Under the pieces are notes generated by a model. It made no database searches. It was not told the DNA's origin and saw only the letters and a program-made list of their open reading frames with translations. A stretch of DNA of 64,000 bases from Paenibacillus sp. SYP-B3998 (lineage in GTDB: Bacteria; Bacillota; Bacilli; Paenibacillales; NBRC-103111), in NCBI RefSeq assembly GCF_010820665.1, contig NZ_JAAIKC010000002.1, positions 1 to 64,000 on the forward strand, read 5' to 3'. Made by a program: the position numbers and the translations under genes. Shown piece after piece: positions 33,436-42,065 of this stretch (position 1 is its first letter; every line of letters begins with the position of its first letter).

Positions 33436-34128
33436 CTAAATTTGCAAATCTGTCAAAGGCTTCTCCAGACCGCCCCAGGACTCAGGCAGTACTTTACTAT
33501 TGTCGACGTAAACAAATTGTAAATACTTTGACACGTTGTTAACCCGCTCTTCTATTAGAAACTCCCGAATTTCAGACGCTTTTGCAGGCACTGTGTTATT
33601 CACTACGCTCTTAAAACTCTTTAAGGGTAGAAATATATCCGGACTCTTCTTGTAAGAACAGCGAGATGGAAACCGCGGTGAACTCCCTGAATCGTATTTG
33701 GACAGCTTTACTGCTGAATAATGCTCCAATAGTAAGGAATACGCATCGAACGCCAGTACAGCAAACCCTTCGTCCGGTTCTCTTCGAGCATAGGTGTTCA
33801 TCATCTTCTGGCAATCCTTTAATGTAGGCCAAAAAAATACATGCCTGTCCAGGCATGCCCGAAAATGTTCCTGTGTGATTGCTGCATCTATCACACTGTC
33901 AGCAATTCTTAGATGAGCATTTAATGTAATACAATAATCATCATAATACACTTCCTTGGCCTCTGATCGACGCTTACCCGCGAGCTGGGGATTCATAATA
34001 AAACTTGATAAGAGAGCATCGAAATGAGCAATAGACGGCAAATTCCTAACTCTTGTAAAATGATATAAAGACTTTCTTCCTTTTGCTTTAGTTATTTCAG
34101 TTATAAGTGCTTCTCTCATTATCCCCAT
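33436..34128 (-). CDS. DUF7002-like protein (possible ADP-ribosyl-type fold)
   Basis: The 230-aa protein has N-terminal LYHFTRVRNLPSI (about 21-33), a middle HVFFWPTLKDCQKMMNTY (about 95-112) and SGSSPRFPSRCSY (about 147-159). This order is seen in DUF7002-type proteins, whose N-terminal HFT motif recalls DarT/RNA phosphotransferase-like ADP-ribosyl folds. The family name is from memory and the enzymatic idea is an inference. The start may be 34128 or the second ATG at 34119, both near AAGGATGGGG. No antitoxin (macrodomain) gene is adjacent. Confidence 0.55.
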   Translation of the reverse strand: MGIMREALITEITKAKGRKSLYHFTRVRNLPSIAHFDALLSSFIMNPQLAGKRRSEAKEVYYDDYCITLNAHLRIADSVIDAAITQEHFRACLDRHVFFWPTLKDCQKMMNTYARREPDEGFAVLAFDAYSLLLEHYSAVKLSKYDSGSSPRFPSRCSYKKSPDIFLPLKSFKSVVNNTVPAKASEIREFLIEERVNNVSKYLQFVYVDNSKVLPESWGGLEKPLTDLQI

Positions 34129-34350
34129 CCTTCACGTCTATTTTTTGGTTTTGCCTGTTTTGCAATTTGAGCGAATTGCTGGTTTGTTACCTATCCTTCA
34201 ATCCATTAACATTAAAGCTTATTGCATTCGATACCACAATTATATTATATCCATTATTTGGAATTAATTCCAAACTTATATCTAATCACTGCAATAGTTT
34301 CGGATACTTCATTTACGTCACGAACATGTTTGGGGGAACACCATCTTAGG

Positions 34351-34490
34351 TTGTTTGTGTCAAGTTGATAGGAGCCAATGTACCGCGGAGTGTTTCATAA
34401 AGCCAGTCGTTAACCCATTCGAGTATGTCCATAAATCTAAATTTCAAATTAAAAGATGTATCGTCTGTACAAAGCGATAAATGAAAACCA
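34351..34490 (-). pseudogene. C-terminal coding remnant
   Basis: The minus frame reads GFHLSLCTDDTSFNLKFRFM, DILEWVNDWLYETLRGTLAP, INLTQTT and stops. It starts directly at the T-run of the hairpin 34495-34528, so it is probably a fused fragment. Family unknown. Confidence 0.35.
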
Positions 34491-34494
34491 AAAA

Positions 34495-34528
34495 AGCCCT
34501 CAACAGCCTATAAAGCTGAATGAGGACT
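34495..34528 (-). terminator. Rho-independent terminator
   Basis: AGCCCTCA and TGAGGACT arms with an inner AGC/GCT stem; TTTTTT follows on the minus strand. The gene it once served is not intact. From 34529 to 34884 I see only short remnants, such as a plus-strand reading KLYEVLETFDLEVRPWVTTN. Confidence 0.65.
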
Positions 34529-34884
34529 ATACCTATCATCGTTTCTTCGACAGCGTTTTTCTTTCTCAATCGATTTTACACCACTTTATGACTATTTCAA
34601 TAATTACCAAATAAACTATTCATATTCCCATTGATGATAAATTGTACGAAGTTTTAGAGACATTCGACTTGGAAGTACGACCTTGGGTCACCACTAATGT
34701 TGTGGCAGGGAACTAGCAAAACGAGTGTTAGCGATCTGGCAGATTTGCAGCCTTGATCTTCTGCATCCACTTTCATTGAAATAGGTGGACGGTTAGCTCT
34801 GACGCTTCCCAGTACCCGCCTTCACTGATTCATAAGAGTGCGCGATTGCACTTTCGGCAACTACCTATGTTTATGAATGTTTCT

Positions 34885-36558
34885 TTAAATCGTAAACTTC
34901 CCGACTTCTCGCTTTAATAATAAAGATACATTGCTCAATTCTTTCAGTTTGGATATCATTTCGTCGACAGTAGCATGCTGTTCCTCTGTAGAAGCAACAA
35001 CTTCCTGCGATGCAGATGCCGACTCATCAATGAGCTTCGAAGATTGCATCAGAGCTTCCATTGATTCCTGAGACGTAGTCGACAGTTCATTGAATATATG
35101 CTGGATACGCAGCGTACTTTCTACTGTTAAGTCAACCTTCATTACAATCATTTCAAGCGATTCTTGGCCTTGCATCACTAAATCGTTCTGTAAGATTACC
35201 ACCCGTTGGTTAGCCTCCATCAGCTTAACAGCTGCATTCGTTTCCGCTTGAATCTTACGAATGAGCTCGGTTATTTGTTCCGCCGCTCTTCCTGAGCCTT
35301 CAGCAAGCTTACGAACCTCACCTGCAACTACTGCAAATCCTGCCCCATGTTCGCCAGCGCGGGCTGCTTCAATTGCAGCATTAAGCGCGAGTAAATTTGT
35401 CTGACTGGCTAATTCAGAAATCACAGTAATAATCTCGCCGATTTCATTGGACCGATAGTTCAGCTCGCCAATTGTTTCAGTCGAACGGCGAATTGAACTA
35501 ACCATCTCTTCTAAATTATCAACAGACGCACGATTAGCACTCTGGCCGGTTTGTACGGCTTGTAATAAATGCTGGGAATCGCCAACTGTTTTTTCCGTTT
35601 CCCTCTTAACTTCTGCGGAGATTTCCTCTGTCCGCTCCATCATCGTGAGAACTTGCCGCACATGTTCCGCTTGCTGTGTCGATCGATCGGCCATATCAGC
35701 AATAATCGTTGTCACCTGCTTTGAGCTTTCGTCCATCTGCTCTGCGGCAGCTTGAAGCAGGCTCGTGTTCTCATTCACGTGGTTTGCTCCATTCATGACA
35801 TTACCAACAATTCCCCGTAAGTTGTCTAAAAACTGATTAATTGAATAGGCAAGCATGCCAATCTCATCTTGTCTCTTCATATTTAGCTTCTGCGTCAAAT
35901 CGCCGCCTTGTTCAACGAGCTCCATAACATGCTTATTTATCGTACGCAGCGGTCGAACAACATAACGAGTTAATATAATAAAAAGCAGGACAGCAAATAT
36001 AGCCATTGCGAAAACAAATCCTCCAATAATTAAATACAGGTTTTCCATCATTGGGTTATAAATTTGATTTAAAGGCATGGACAAAACTAACTTATAACCT
36101 GTATCACCAATCGAGGTGAATGCATAAACATTCTCAGAGTCACCCATACCATTGGTTCCCTCGGTACTAGCAATTACTTGCCCGATTTTGCTCAACTGTC
36201 TATCCGACTCTTCACTCATTGCTTTGCCTACGATGAACTTTGGATTCTCACTTGCAGCGAATCGTCCTTCTTTATCTAAGATAAAATAGTGTTCTTCGCC
36301 ACTTCCTTTCATTTTCGTCAATACCTCTTTAACCTCTTTACTCTTCAAAGCTTGATTCGTATCACTGCTCTTGAATATTAAATTGTTTAGTTTCGTGGAA
36401 GTAAGTTCCACTTTGTAATTTAGCTTTTGTTCAACTTCATTCTTAATAATTTCATTAAAATTAGAAAGCGTAAATTTGCATAGACTTGCAAAAATAAACA
36501 TCATGTACACTACAGCGACGGTCATAACGATAGTTCGAATTGTTCTTTTCAGTTTCAT
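34885..36558 (-). CDS. Methyl-accepting chemotaxis protein
   Basis: The 557-aa chemoreceptor has TM1 (about 10-30), a periplasmic-side Cache-like sensor (about 35-175, including [14 protein letters not shown] and [16 protein letters not shown]), TM2 (about 176-200), a HAMP domain (about 200-255) and a cytoplasmic coiled-coil. The coiled-coil has the conserved tip [40 protein letters not shown] (about 384-425). It signals to CheA/CheW encoded elsewhere. The length is normal. The ligand is unknown. The promoter region upstream holds no recognised riboswitch. Confidence 0.94.
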   Translation of the reverse strand: MKLKRTIRTIVMTVAVVYMMFIFASLCKFTLSNFNEIIKNEVEQKLNYKVELTSTKLNNLIFKSSDTNQALKSKEVKEVLTKMKGSGEEHYFILDKEGRFAASENPKFIVGKAMSEESDRQLSKIGQVIASTEGTNGMGDSENVYAFTSIGDTGYKLVLSMPLNQIYNPMMENLYLIIGGFVFAMAIFAVLLFIILTRYVVRPLRTINKHVMELVEQGGDLTQKLNMKRQDEIGMLAYSINQFLDNLRGIVGNVMNGANHVNENTSLLQAAAEQMDESSKQVTTIIADMADRSTQQAEHVRQVLTMMERTEEISAEVKRETEKTVGDSQHLLQAVQTGQSANRASVDNLEEMVSSIRRSTETIGELNYRSNEIGEIITVISELASQTNLLALNAAIEAARAGEHGAGFAVVAGEVRKLAEGSGRAAEQITELIRKIQAETNAAVKLMEANQRVVILQNDLVMQGQESLEMIVMKVDLTVESTLRIQHIFNELSTTSQESMEALMQSSKLIDESASASQEVVASTEEQHATVDEMISKLKELSNVSLLLKREVGKFTI

Positions 36559-36617
36559 GTAGGAGTGTTCCTTCCAATCTTCTCATGAGATGTGTTGTAG
36601 CAGTTCTGCTCTATTGA

Positions 36618-36824
36618 TCATCCTACGCACCTACTTGTCATATCGCCAAGTGACATAATGTAATCAGTTATTTTAGCACTGCAACTACGATGATTATCCA
36701 TAGTCGCATCCTCGAGTAAATTCGCACTAATGATCATATAAGGACAGAAGCCCGAGAGGCGTTCTCCCGAGCTTCGACAAATGTTCTCGTACTTGCATAT
36801 CCAATAGCACTTTTTTATCTTCAT
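36618..36824 (-). CDS. Possible Cys-rich small protein
   Basis: The 68-residue frame has Cys spaced as CYWICKYENICRSSGERLSG then FCPY, and two further Cys, which could bind zinc. No ribosome site precedes the start, and the hairpin GAAGCTCGGGAG...CTCTCGGGCTTC overlaps it, so it may be non-coding. It is listed as a weak candidate. Confidence 0.25.
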   Translation of the reverse strand: MKIKKCYWICKYENICRSSGERLSGFCPYMIISANLLEDATMDNHRSCSAKITDYIMSLGDMTSRCVG

Positions 36825-37062
36825 CAATTGTTATTCATTTACGATTTTCCATAAACACCCTATCATTAAATTATGGTCGCATCAACGTCCGCCCTATTTA
36901 CACGATAAGTAGTTAACGAATCCGCATTTTGAAATGGCGTAGCATTCATACCGTGTCCTGAATAACTTTGTCCACTCCACTTTGTAATTTGGCTCCGAAT
37001 TTTTGATATTGCCCCCTTCAATAAGTATATCCTTTTTGGGTACACACTGAAGTCCAGGACAT

Positions 37063-37087
37063 AAAAAAGAAGCCAACGAAAGGCTTC
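37063..37087 (-). terminator. Terminator of the agr operon
   Basis: GAAGCC and GGCTTC arms with a 7-nt loop, extended by A/T pairs; six T follow on the minus strand. It lies 24 nt past the agrD stop. Confidence 0.88.
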
Positions 37088-37110
37088 CTTCTTAATTGAT
37101 GCTTATGTAA

Positions 37111-37233
37111 TTACTTAAACAATTCATCTGGAGCTTCCGGACGATGACAACCAATCCAACAACCAGTTATTACAAGCTTACTTGCAATAAAGGTCAACGC
37201 ATCATGCGCAAATCTAGCAACCAATGTTTTCAA
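37111..37233 (-). CDS. agrD: AgrD-type cyclic peptide precursor
   Basis: The 40-aa precursor starts at TTG after GAGGTG, 17 nt after agrB. It has an amphipathic N-terminal helix (KTLVARFAHDALTFIAS), a core around TGCWIGC (residues 23-29) and the acidic C-terminal recognition tail HRPEAPDELFK typical of AgrD peptides. By family logic AgrB would cut after Cys29 and close a thiolactone between Cys25 and the new C-terminus, giving a CWIGC ring with an N-terminal tail of unknown length. The second Cys inside the ring is unusual. Confidence 0.88.
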   Translation of the reverse strand: MKTLVARFAHDALTFIASKLVITGCWIGCHRPEAPDELFK

Positions 37234-37250
37234 TTTTATCACCTCATCCC

Positions 37251-37793
37251 CTAGTCAAGATATTCAACTAATTTGTTAAAAGACTTCGTTGTTGTTAAAG
37301 ATTGAATGAAGAAAACAACTGACAAGATGTGAGAATGGAACAAAAAGTTAGTACACACAATACAAATTGAAAGTAGCTTTAATACTGGATAATATTTCTT
37401 ATCTAATCTACTTCTCTTTATGCCACTGGGTGCATTAATTGCTAGTATCATTATCGAAAGCACATTTAAAACAAAACCATTATACCAATATTCAATTGGT
37501 GTGTATATCGCTATCAACATAAAAGTAGCTGTAATAAAATTACAGAGATTCGATGATTTTAAGTGCAAACCGCCGCTCACATAACGCAGTACTGGAAAAG
37601 CTATTATAGCGGTAAAACCAGCCCTTATATCCCCAGTTACTGCGCTGATTACTAAAACCGATATTATTGTTATAATTAAATTTATTACTGCAATTAAAGC
37701 ATATCTCAGAACTGGAAGAGAGGACGAGGAATCGGGATAATTTTTTAGTATAGAGGCAGACAGATTATCCGCCATTCTCTCAATACTAACCAT
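37251..37793 (-). CDS. agrB: AgrB-type peptide-processing membrane protease
   Basis: The 180-aa protein has an amphipathic N-terminus, four to six membrane segments, and the AgrB catalytic pattern RYVSGGLHLKSSNLCNF with His77 and Cys84. AgrB removes the C-terminal part of AgrD and forms the (thio)lactone. The ATG overlaps the stop of the upstream membrane-protein gene by 8 nt, and agrD follows after 17 nt, so all are one operon. The length is usual for the family. Confidence 0.92.
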   Translation of the reverse strand: MVSIERMADNLSASILKNYPDSSSSLPVLRYALIAVINLIITIISVLVISAVTGDIRAGFTAIIAFPVLRYVSGGLHLKSSNLCNFITATFMLIAIYTPIEYWYNGFVLNVLSIMILAINAPSGIKRSRLDKKYYPVLKLLSICIVCTNFLFHSHILSVVFFIQSLTTTKSFNKLVEYLD

Positions 37794-38475
37794 CCTTCTC
37801 CTCCTGTCTATTGTAACGGGATTCTACATGTTTTTTATTCTGAACCCAGGCATAACAAATGCCTCCAACTAGTGAAACAGCGATGAAAATAATTATGTAT
37901 GTGTGTAATGAATACACAACGAAGCTTCTTGAGCCGAAGTAGGAGGCTATCATACTCATAGCTAGTATGAGTACCCAAACTACGTTAATTAAGTTGAACG
38001 AATAAACGCCTGAAAATCTATGTTTAATAAAAGAAAATCTGATGTTTGTCTTTATTAATATGTACGCCACTATTAAGCACACCGTGGATGAAATAAAATG
38101 AGTTACAACGAAGTGCACTATGTTAGTATTCATTTTTTCCATTGAACTCAAATGGAATCTCAAGGCAATTATTGTTACTACTGCGTCAATGGCAGAAACT
38201 GCTACACTTCCGGTTAGGCAGACGATTATCGCGTAAAATACTGGATATAGTCTTACTATTGTTAAAGTGATAATGTAGGCTATAATTTGAAGTAACAAAT
38301 ATGGGGAATCTACGGCAATGAACTTAAAATAAAAATTAACGAATCCGACTACTAAAGTAATAATTGTGATTTGCTTGTCGTTACCTTTTATCGGAATTTG
38401 AAAAATTGCAAAATTTAGTATTACCATTGAAGCGATGAAAATCAAGTTAACTACTAATTCAATGATTAAAGTCAT
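37786..38475 (-). CDS. Kinase-less AgrC-like membrane protein, paralogue 2 (agr locus)
   Basis: The 229-aa protein has six to seven membrane segments and a short charged tail (NKKHVESRYNRQEEKDG). Its layout equals the sensor part of AgrC-like kinases, including the TNIRFSFIKHRFSGVYS loop (about 143-159) before the last two segments. The GHKL kinase domain is absent. It overlaps agrB by 8 nt, so it is translationally coupled to the peptide-making enzyme. It could bind or export the peptide, or act as immunity or accessory factor; this is inference. Paralogues occur at 29.3 and 50.9 kb. Confidence 0.65.
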   Translation of the reverse strand: MTLIIELVVNLIFIASMVILNFAIFQIPIKGNDKQITIITLVVGFVNFYFKFIAVDSPYLLLQIIAYIITLTIVRLYPVFYAIIVCLTGSVAVSAIDAVVTIIALRFHLSSMEKMNTNIVHFVVTHFISSTVCLIVAYILIKTNIRFSFIKHRFSGVYSFNLINVVWVLILAMSMIASYFGSRSFVVYSLHTYIIIFIAVSLVGGICYAWVQNKKHVESRYNRQEEKDG

Positions 38476-38479
38476 TGTA

Positions 38480-38671
38480 TTATTCCCCTTTTGTAATTCT
38501 TTTTTTCTTATAGATCTTGTTGTCTTTAATTAATTCGCGAATATAGGCTGATATTGACGAATGGGATTGTTCAATTTCAAACCATTCTTCTTCGGTAAGG
38601 GTTAACGAAACTGTTTTAGACCTACCGATAGATTTTCTTCCTGATCCTTCACGTTTTCCGCCCCTTGCCAT
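38480..38671 (-). CDS. Ribbon-helix-helix-like DNA-binding protein
   Basis: The 63-aa basic protein begins MARGGKREGSGRKSIGRSKT, then VSLTLTEEEWFEIEQ and SSISAYIRELIKDNK. The strand SKTVSLTLTEEEW followed by two helices fits a ribbon-helix-helix dimer. It is the first gene of the agr unit, 4 nt before the membrane-protein gene. It may be the locus regulator in place of AgrA. The divergent CPBP gene starts 110 bp away. Confidence 0.75.
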   Translation of the reverse strand: MARGGKREGSGRKSIGRSKTVSLTLTEEEWFEIEQSHSSISAYIRELIKDNKIYKKKRITKGE

Positions 38672-38781
38672 CACAGAACGCCCCAGTCTATCGTTTGAAT
38701 TATATTTTATTTATCATATATCAAGCTAGTATTTAGGTCAATTGAAAAACATGATATTTATCAATCGATTAGAGGTGTAAT

Positions 38782-39489
38782 TTGAATTTATTACTGATTA
38801 TTCTAGCACTTGTCTTTATGTCACTAATAAACATTGTGGCAGTTAGAGGAATAAAGTCTTCCTCCAATCATAACCGTGCCAAGGAATTAGGTTACTGGTT
38901 AATTTACATTGTTTACTGGTCTTTCACACTTCCTATCTTGATAACGAAACAGTCCTACTTTTACTCAAATGGAAGTCCAATAAATTATACCCTACACGTT
39001 ACAATATGGCTTCTTATTGTTTACTTAATGATTACAGTACTGATTCCTTTAATAATTCTTCCCTTTAGTAGTATTTTAAAAGAGAAAGTTGCAGAGAAGT
39101 ACAACACCAATCTATATCCCATTACGGATAAACAACAATTCATGTTCGTATTTGTAACGATCACGGTAGGCATCTGTGAGGAAATTATTTTTCGTGGCTT
39201 CATGCAGCATTACGTAAAGGAATTTGGTGTTTCAACCTTATGGAGCTTTCTAATTATATCAGTAGTGTTTGGTGCTGGTCATTTTATGCAGGGGCTCACT
39301 GGAGTAATCTCTTCAACCCTGCTTGGTCTGATATTAGGCTATTTGTATTACACAACAGGCAGCCTGCTAATACCAATCCTTGTTCATATCCTTTATGACG
39401 CTAAGGCGATATATATCTCAAGAGTTCTCACAAAATCACACAAAAGCTTATTACTTAAAGAAATACAAGACGAATTACATCGCAACTAA
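38782..39489 (+). CDS. CPBP-family intramembrane protease (Abi/MroQ-like)
   Basis: The 235-aa membrane protein has seven to eight hydrophobic segments and the CPBP motifs: EEIIFRGF with Glu133, Glu134 and Arg138; FGAGHFMQG with His167; and HILYDAK with His202. The start is a TTG 4 nt after GAGGTG. CPBP proteins cleave or process membrane peptides; in Staphylococcus aureus the relative MroQ influences Agr peptide signalling. Here it is divergent from agrBD, which fits a role in the same system, but this is inferred from position. Confidence 0.87.
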   Translation: MNLLLIILALVFMSLINIVAVRGIKSSSNHNRAKELGYWLIYIVYWSFTLPILITKQSYFYSNGSPINYTLHVTIWLLIVYLMITVLIPLIILPFSSILKEKVAEKYNTNLYPITDKQQFMFVFVTITVGICEEIIFRGFMQHYVKEFGVSTLWSFLIISVVFGAGHFMQGLTGVISSTLLGLILGYLYYTTGSLLIPILVHILYDAKAIYISRVLTKSHKSLLLKEIQDELHRN

Positions 39490-39612
39490 AAGCAAAACAA
39501 AATCCTAGGCTTTTGTTACATTTTACTTCGTTCGTAATCGTACACTAAATATCTCTATAATCCTACAACAGGTTTAATTTAATCTTCTCCCCATGAGACC
39601 CGTCAATTAGAA

Positions 39613-39640
39613 CAAAAAAGACACTAACATAGCGTTAGTG
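39613..39640 (-). terminator. Terminator
   Basis: CACTAAC and GTTAGTG arms; six T follow on the minus strand. It closes the remnant at 39677-39865. Confidence 0.75.
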
Positions 39641-39676
39641 CCTAAGACTTGCACTTGAAATATAAGTTAATTTAAG

Positions 39677-39865
39677 GATACACGTTGATCTTTCGCAGTA
39701 TGTTATTGTCATAAATAAGAACATTACCCTTATTATCCACAGCAAACCGTGTGTCTGATCCGATGGAATTGGAAAAGGGTTCTTTTTCCCCCGGAAATAA
39801 ATTAAAGTTATATTTTCCCCCAATAGCCCATCTGCCAGCGGGGGATTCATCGTTTATATAGATTA
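39677..39865 (-). pseudogene. C-terminal remnant of a secreted or stalk-type protein
   Basis: The minus frame reads LIYINDESPAGRWAIGGKYN, FNLFPGEKEPFSNSIGSDTR, FAVDNKGNVLIYDNNILRKI, NVYP and stops. The repeat-like strands (FAVDNKGNVLIYD) recall NHL/beta-propeller proteins. No start is present and it lies directly after the yeiH gene end, so it is a leftover 3' end. Confidence 0.5.
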
Positions 39866-39869
39866 GCTC

Positions 39870-40919
39870 TTAATTGAATCCGAATAAAATAACTAATGCA
39901 TATCCCAGAAGCGAAAGTAATACAGATCCAATAAGCCCCGCAGCAAACGACTTCATTCCCAATCGTCGAAAAGTCACGATGTCAACGTTAAGTCCAAGTC
40001 CCGCCATTGCCATAGCAATCAATAAATAAGCAATAACAATCAATTGGTTAGATACGCTTATTGGTATAATGCCAAGTGTATTTATCCCGCTCATAGCGAG
40101 AAACCCAAAGATAAACCATGGAATCGGAATCGATTTCCAACTTGTTTTCTGCGCATCGGGATTATCCTTGCGCTCCATACGATTCGCCCATATCCCAATC
40201 ACGATTGCGACCGGAACCAAAAGAGCAACGCGCGAGAGTTTGACGATGACAGCCAAATCAACAGAATCTTGTCCTCCCGGTGCTGCCGCGGCGATTACAT
40301 GGGCAACTTCGTGAAGTGTTGCACCTGAGTAAATACCGTATCCCTTAGCTGTTAACCCAAGCACCGGGTACAGGAAGGTATAAAGAAGTGTAAAAATGGT
40401 ACCTAGAATAGCGACTGTTGCAGCCCCAATCGCAGTCTCGTCATCACTGGCCTTGATTTGCGGCGAAATAGCTACAACTGCAGCTGCTCCGCAAATCGCT
40501 GTCCCACAAGCTGTTAAGATGCCTAACCGTTTTTCTACTTTGAATAGCTTCGTGATGCCATACACAACAAAAAGGGTAAACACAATATTAATGACGGCAA
40601 TCGCTAAAACCTTGGGACCCGCATGATAGATATCAATCAAATTTAATCTCATACCTAGCAAAATAATACCGTATCTCAGAAGCTTCTTAGTGGAAAATGC
40701 AATACCCGTCATTGCACGCTGCGGTACGCCAATAACGGCTCTCCAAATGATGCCCAGCATGATTGCAATGACAAGCTGACCCATAATACTAAGAAGCGGA
40801 AAACCCGTCAAATAGTTAGCTATAATAGCAAGGAATAGCGTTAATCCAATCCCTTGTGTAAATCCGAAACCCTTATTCTGTTTCATTGGTAACACGTATG
40901 CCTGTTCCATTGTCTTCAC
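39870..40919 (-). CDS. yeiH: YeiH-family putative sulfate exporter (UPF0324)
   Basis: The 349-aa protein has about ten membrane segments. Family sequence includes LLRYGIILLGMRLNL (about 80-94), LTACGTAICGAAAVVAISPQ (about 134-153), YSGATLHEVAHVIAAA (about 196-211) and GLGLNVDIVTFRRLGMKSF near the end. YeiH proteins are annotated as putative sulfate/anion exporters. A divergent LysR gene with a T-N11-A operator lies upstream, as is common for yeiH/yeiE pairs, so induction by that LysR is expected. Confidence 0.92.
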   Translation of the reverse strand: MKTMEQAYVLPMKQNKGFGFTQGIGLTLFLAIIANYLTGFPLLSIMGQLVIAIMLGIIWRAVIGVPQRAMTGIAFSTKKLLRYGIILLGMRLNLIDIYHAGPKVLAIAVINIVFTLFVVYGITKLFKVEKRLGILTACGTAICGAAAVVAISPQIKASDDETAIGAATVAILGTIFTLLYTFLYPVLGLTAKGYGIYSGATLHEVAHVIAAAAPGGQDSVDLAVIVKLSRVALLVPVAIVIGIWANRMERKDNPDAQKTSWKSIPIPWFIFGFLAMSGINTLGIIPISVSNQLIVIAYLLIAMAMAGLGLNVDIVTFRRLGMKSFAAGLIGSVLLSLLGYALVILFGFN

Positions 40920-41008
40920 TCCCAGCCTTGTCGTAAGAACTACATTGTTCGTTGTAGTTTCACTATAAGGCTATTTAAATCATAAGTGAAATAACGATAT
41001 CCTATCTG

Positions 41009-41031
41009 TATCATGAGAAAAACTTATGATA
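41009..41031. promoter_or_regulatory. LysR-type operator (T-N11-A)
   Basis: TATCAT, 11 nt, ATGATA, between divergent yeiH and lysR genes. A second copy of the half-site ATCATAAGT at 40979-40987 pairs with ACTTATGAT at 41022-41030. It fits the recognition and activation sites of a LysR regulator. Confidence 0.7.
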
Positions 41032-41087
41032 GAATTGATCTGTTTCCCTGCGTGCATTTACTATGTGGATAAAAGGAGGTATTAAAC

Positions 41088-41972
41088 ATGATCGTAGAGA
41101 CACTTAAGGTCTTTGTTACTGTAGCCGAACAAAGTAACTTTTCCAGGGCCGCGGAGCTGCTAAACTTATCCCAGCCGGGCGTCTCTTTACATATACGTAA
41201 TCTGGAAAATGAACATGGCGCGAAGCTCATGCATCGCTCACCTAAACATGTCAAACTAACCGAGGCAGGAGAAATTCTTTATAGTCGAGCGAAACAAATC
41301 TTATCGCTTTATGAAGAAGCCAAGCACGAAATCCATTTATTAACTGAAAAAGTGTCCGGATCGATCCACATTGGGGCTAGTTTCACCATCGGGGAGTACA
41401 TCCTACCACGAGTGCTTGCCGAATACGCAAATCAATTTCCTGAAGTCGAAATATCAGTGACGATAGCCAATACAGAGGAGATTACTCAAGCTCTGAAAGC
41501 TAACAAACTTGACCTTGCCCTAGTTGAAGGAAATGTATCCTCCCATGGAATGCTCATTACTCCTTATATGAAAGATGAAATGATTCTAATCGCCTCATCA
41601 GACCATCCATTAGCGGCGAACAGAGCTGTAAAAACGGAAAGGCTCCAAGATCAAATCTGGATACTTAGAGAAAGCGGATCCGGTACTCGATCTTTCTGCG
41701 ATCAGTTTATCCAAGCCGCAGGCCTCACGATGAAACGATCTTACGTCTTTAACAGCAGTCAAGGAGTGAAAGAGGCGGTCTATGCTGGCCTAGGAATTAC
41801 TATCCTCTCTCGTTGGATCGTAAGGAAAGAACTTGAATTGGGGGAGATCAGTCAAATTCCAGTTACCCCCAAACTCTTGGAAAGAAACTTTTGGATCATT
41901 CGAAATCACGATCATTCTTCTACGATGGCTGTGAACGTTTTCGTCCAGAAGCTTTTACAAAGAAAAACATAA
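41088..41972 (+). CDS. LysR-family regulator (YeiE/CysB-like)
   Basis: The 294-aa regulator has an N-terminal winged HTH (FVTVAEQSNFSRAAELLNLS, QPGVSLHIRNLENEHGAKLM, about 9-48) and a periplasmic-binding-like effector domain (about 90-294). The latter contains GSIHIGASFTIGEYILP and GLGITILSRWIV. AAAGGAGG precedes the ATG. It is divergent from yeiH and most likely activates it. The effector is unknown. Confidence 0.92.
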   Translation: MIVETLKVFVTVAEQSNFSRAAELLNLSQPGVSLHIRNLENEHGAKLMHRSPKHVKLTEAGEILYSRAKQILSLYEEAKHEIHLLTEKVSGSIHIGASFTIGEYILPRVLAEYANQFPEVEISVTIANTEEITQALKANKLDLALVEGNVSSHGMLITPYMKDEMILIASSDHPLAANRAVKTERLQDQIWILRESGSGTRSFCDQFIQAAGLTMKRSYVFNSSQGVKEAVYAGLGITILSRWIVRKELELGEISQIPVTPKLLERNFWIIRNHDHSSTMAVNVFVQKLLQRKT

Positions 41973-42065
41973 TCGGTCTGATCTCCCATCAAACGGACGA
42001 ATCTTAGATCAATCCAGCATTTACACCCTATGCGTAGCCCCAGCCTAAGCAGCTTTATCTTTTAT

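Noticed and set aside
36559..36880. Possible riboswitch upstream of the chemoreceptor gene
   Set aside because: A c-di-GMP riboswitch was considered, but the conserved GEMM core could not be found; only a simple hairpin is visible.
36894..37076. Minus-strand 60-codon frame behind agrD
   Set aside because: It begins inside the agr terminator T-run and has no ribosome site; it could be an old remnant but is not supported.
40044..40626. Plus-strand frames opposite yeiH
   Set aside because: Antisense shadows of a membrane-protein gene.
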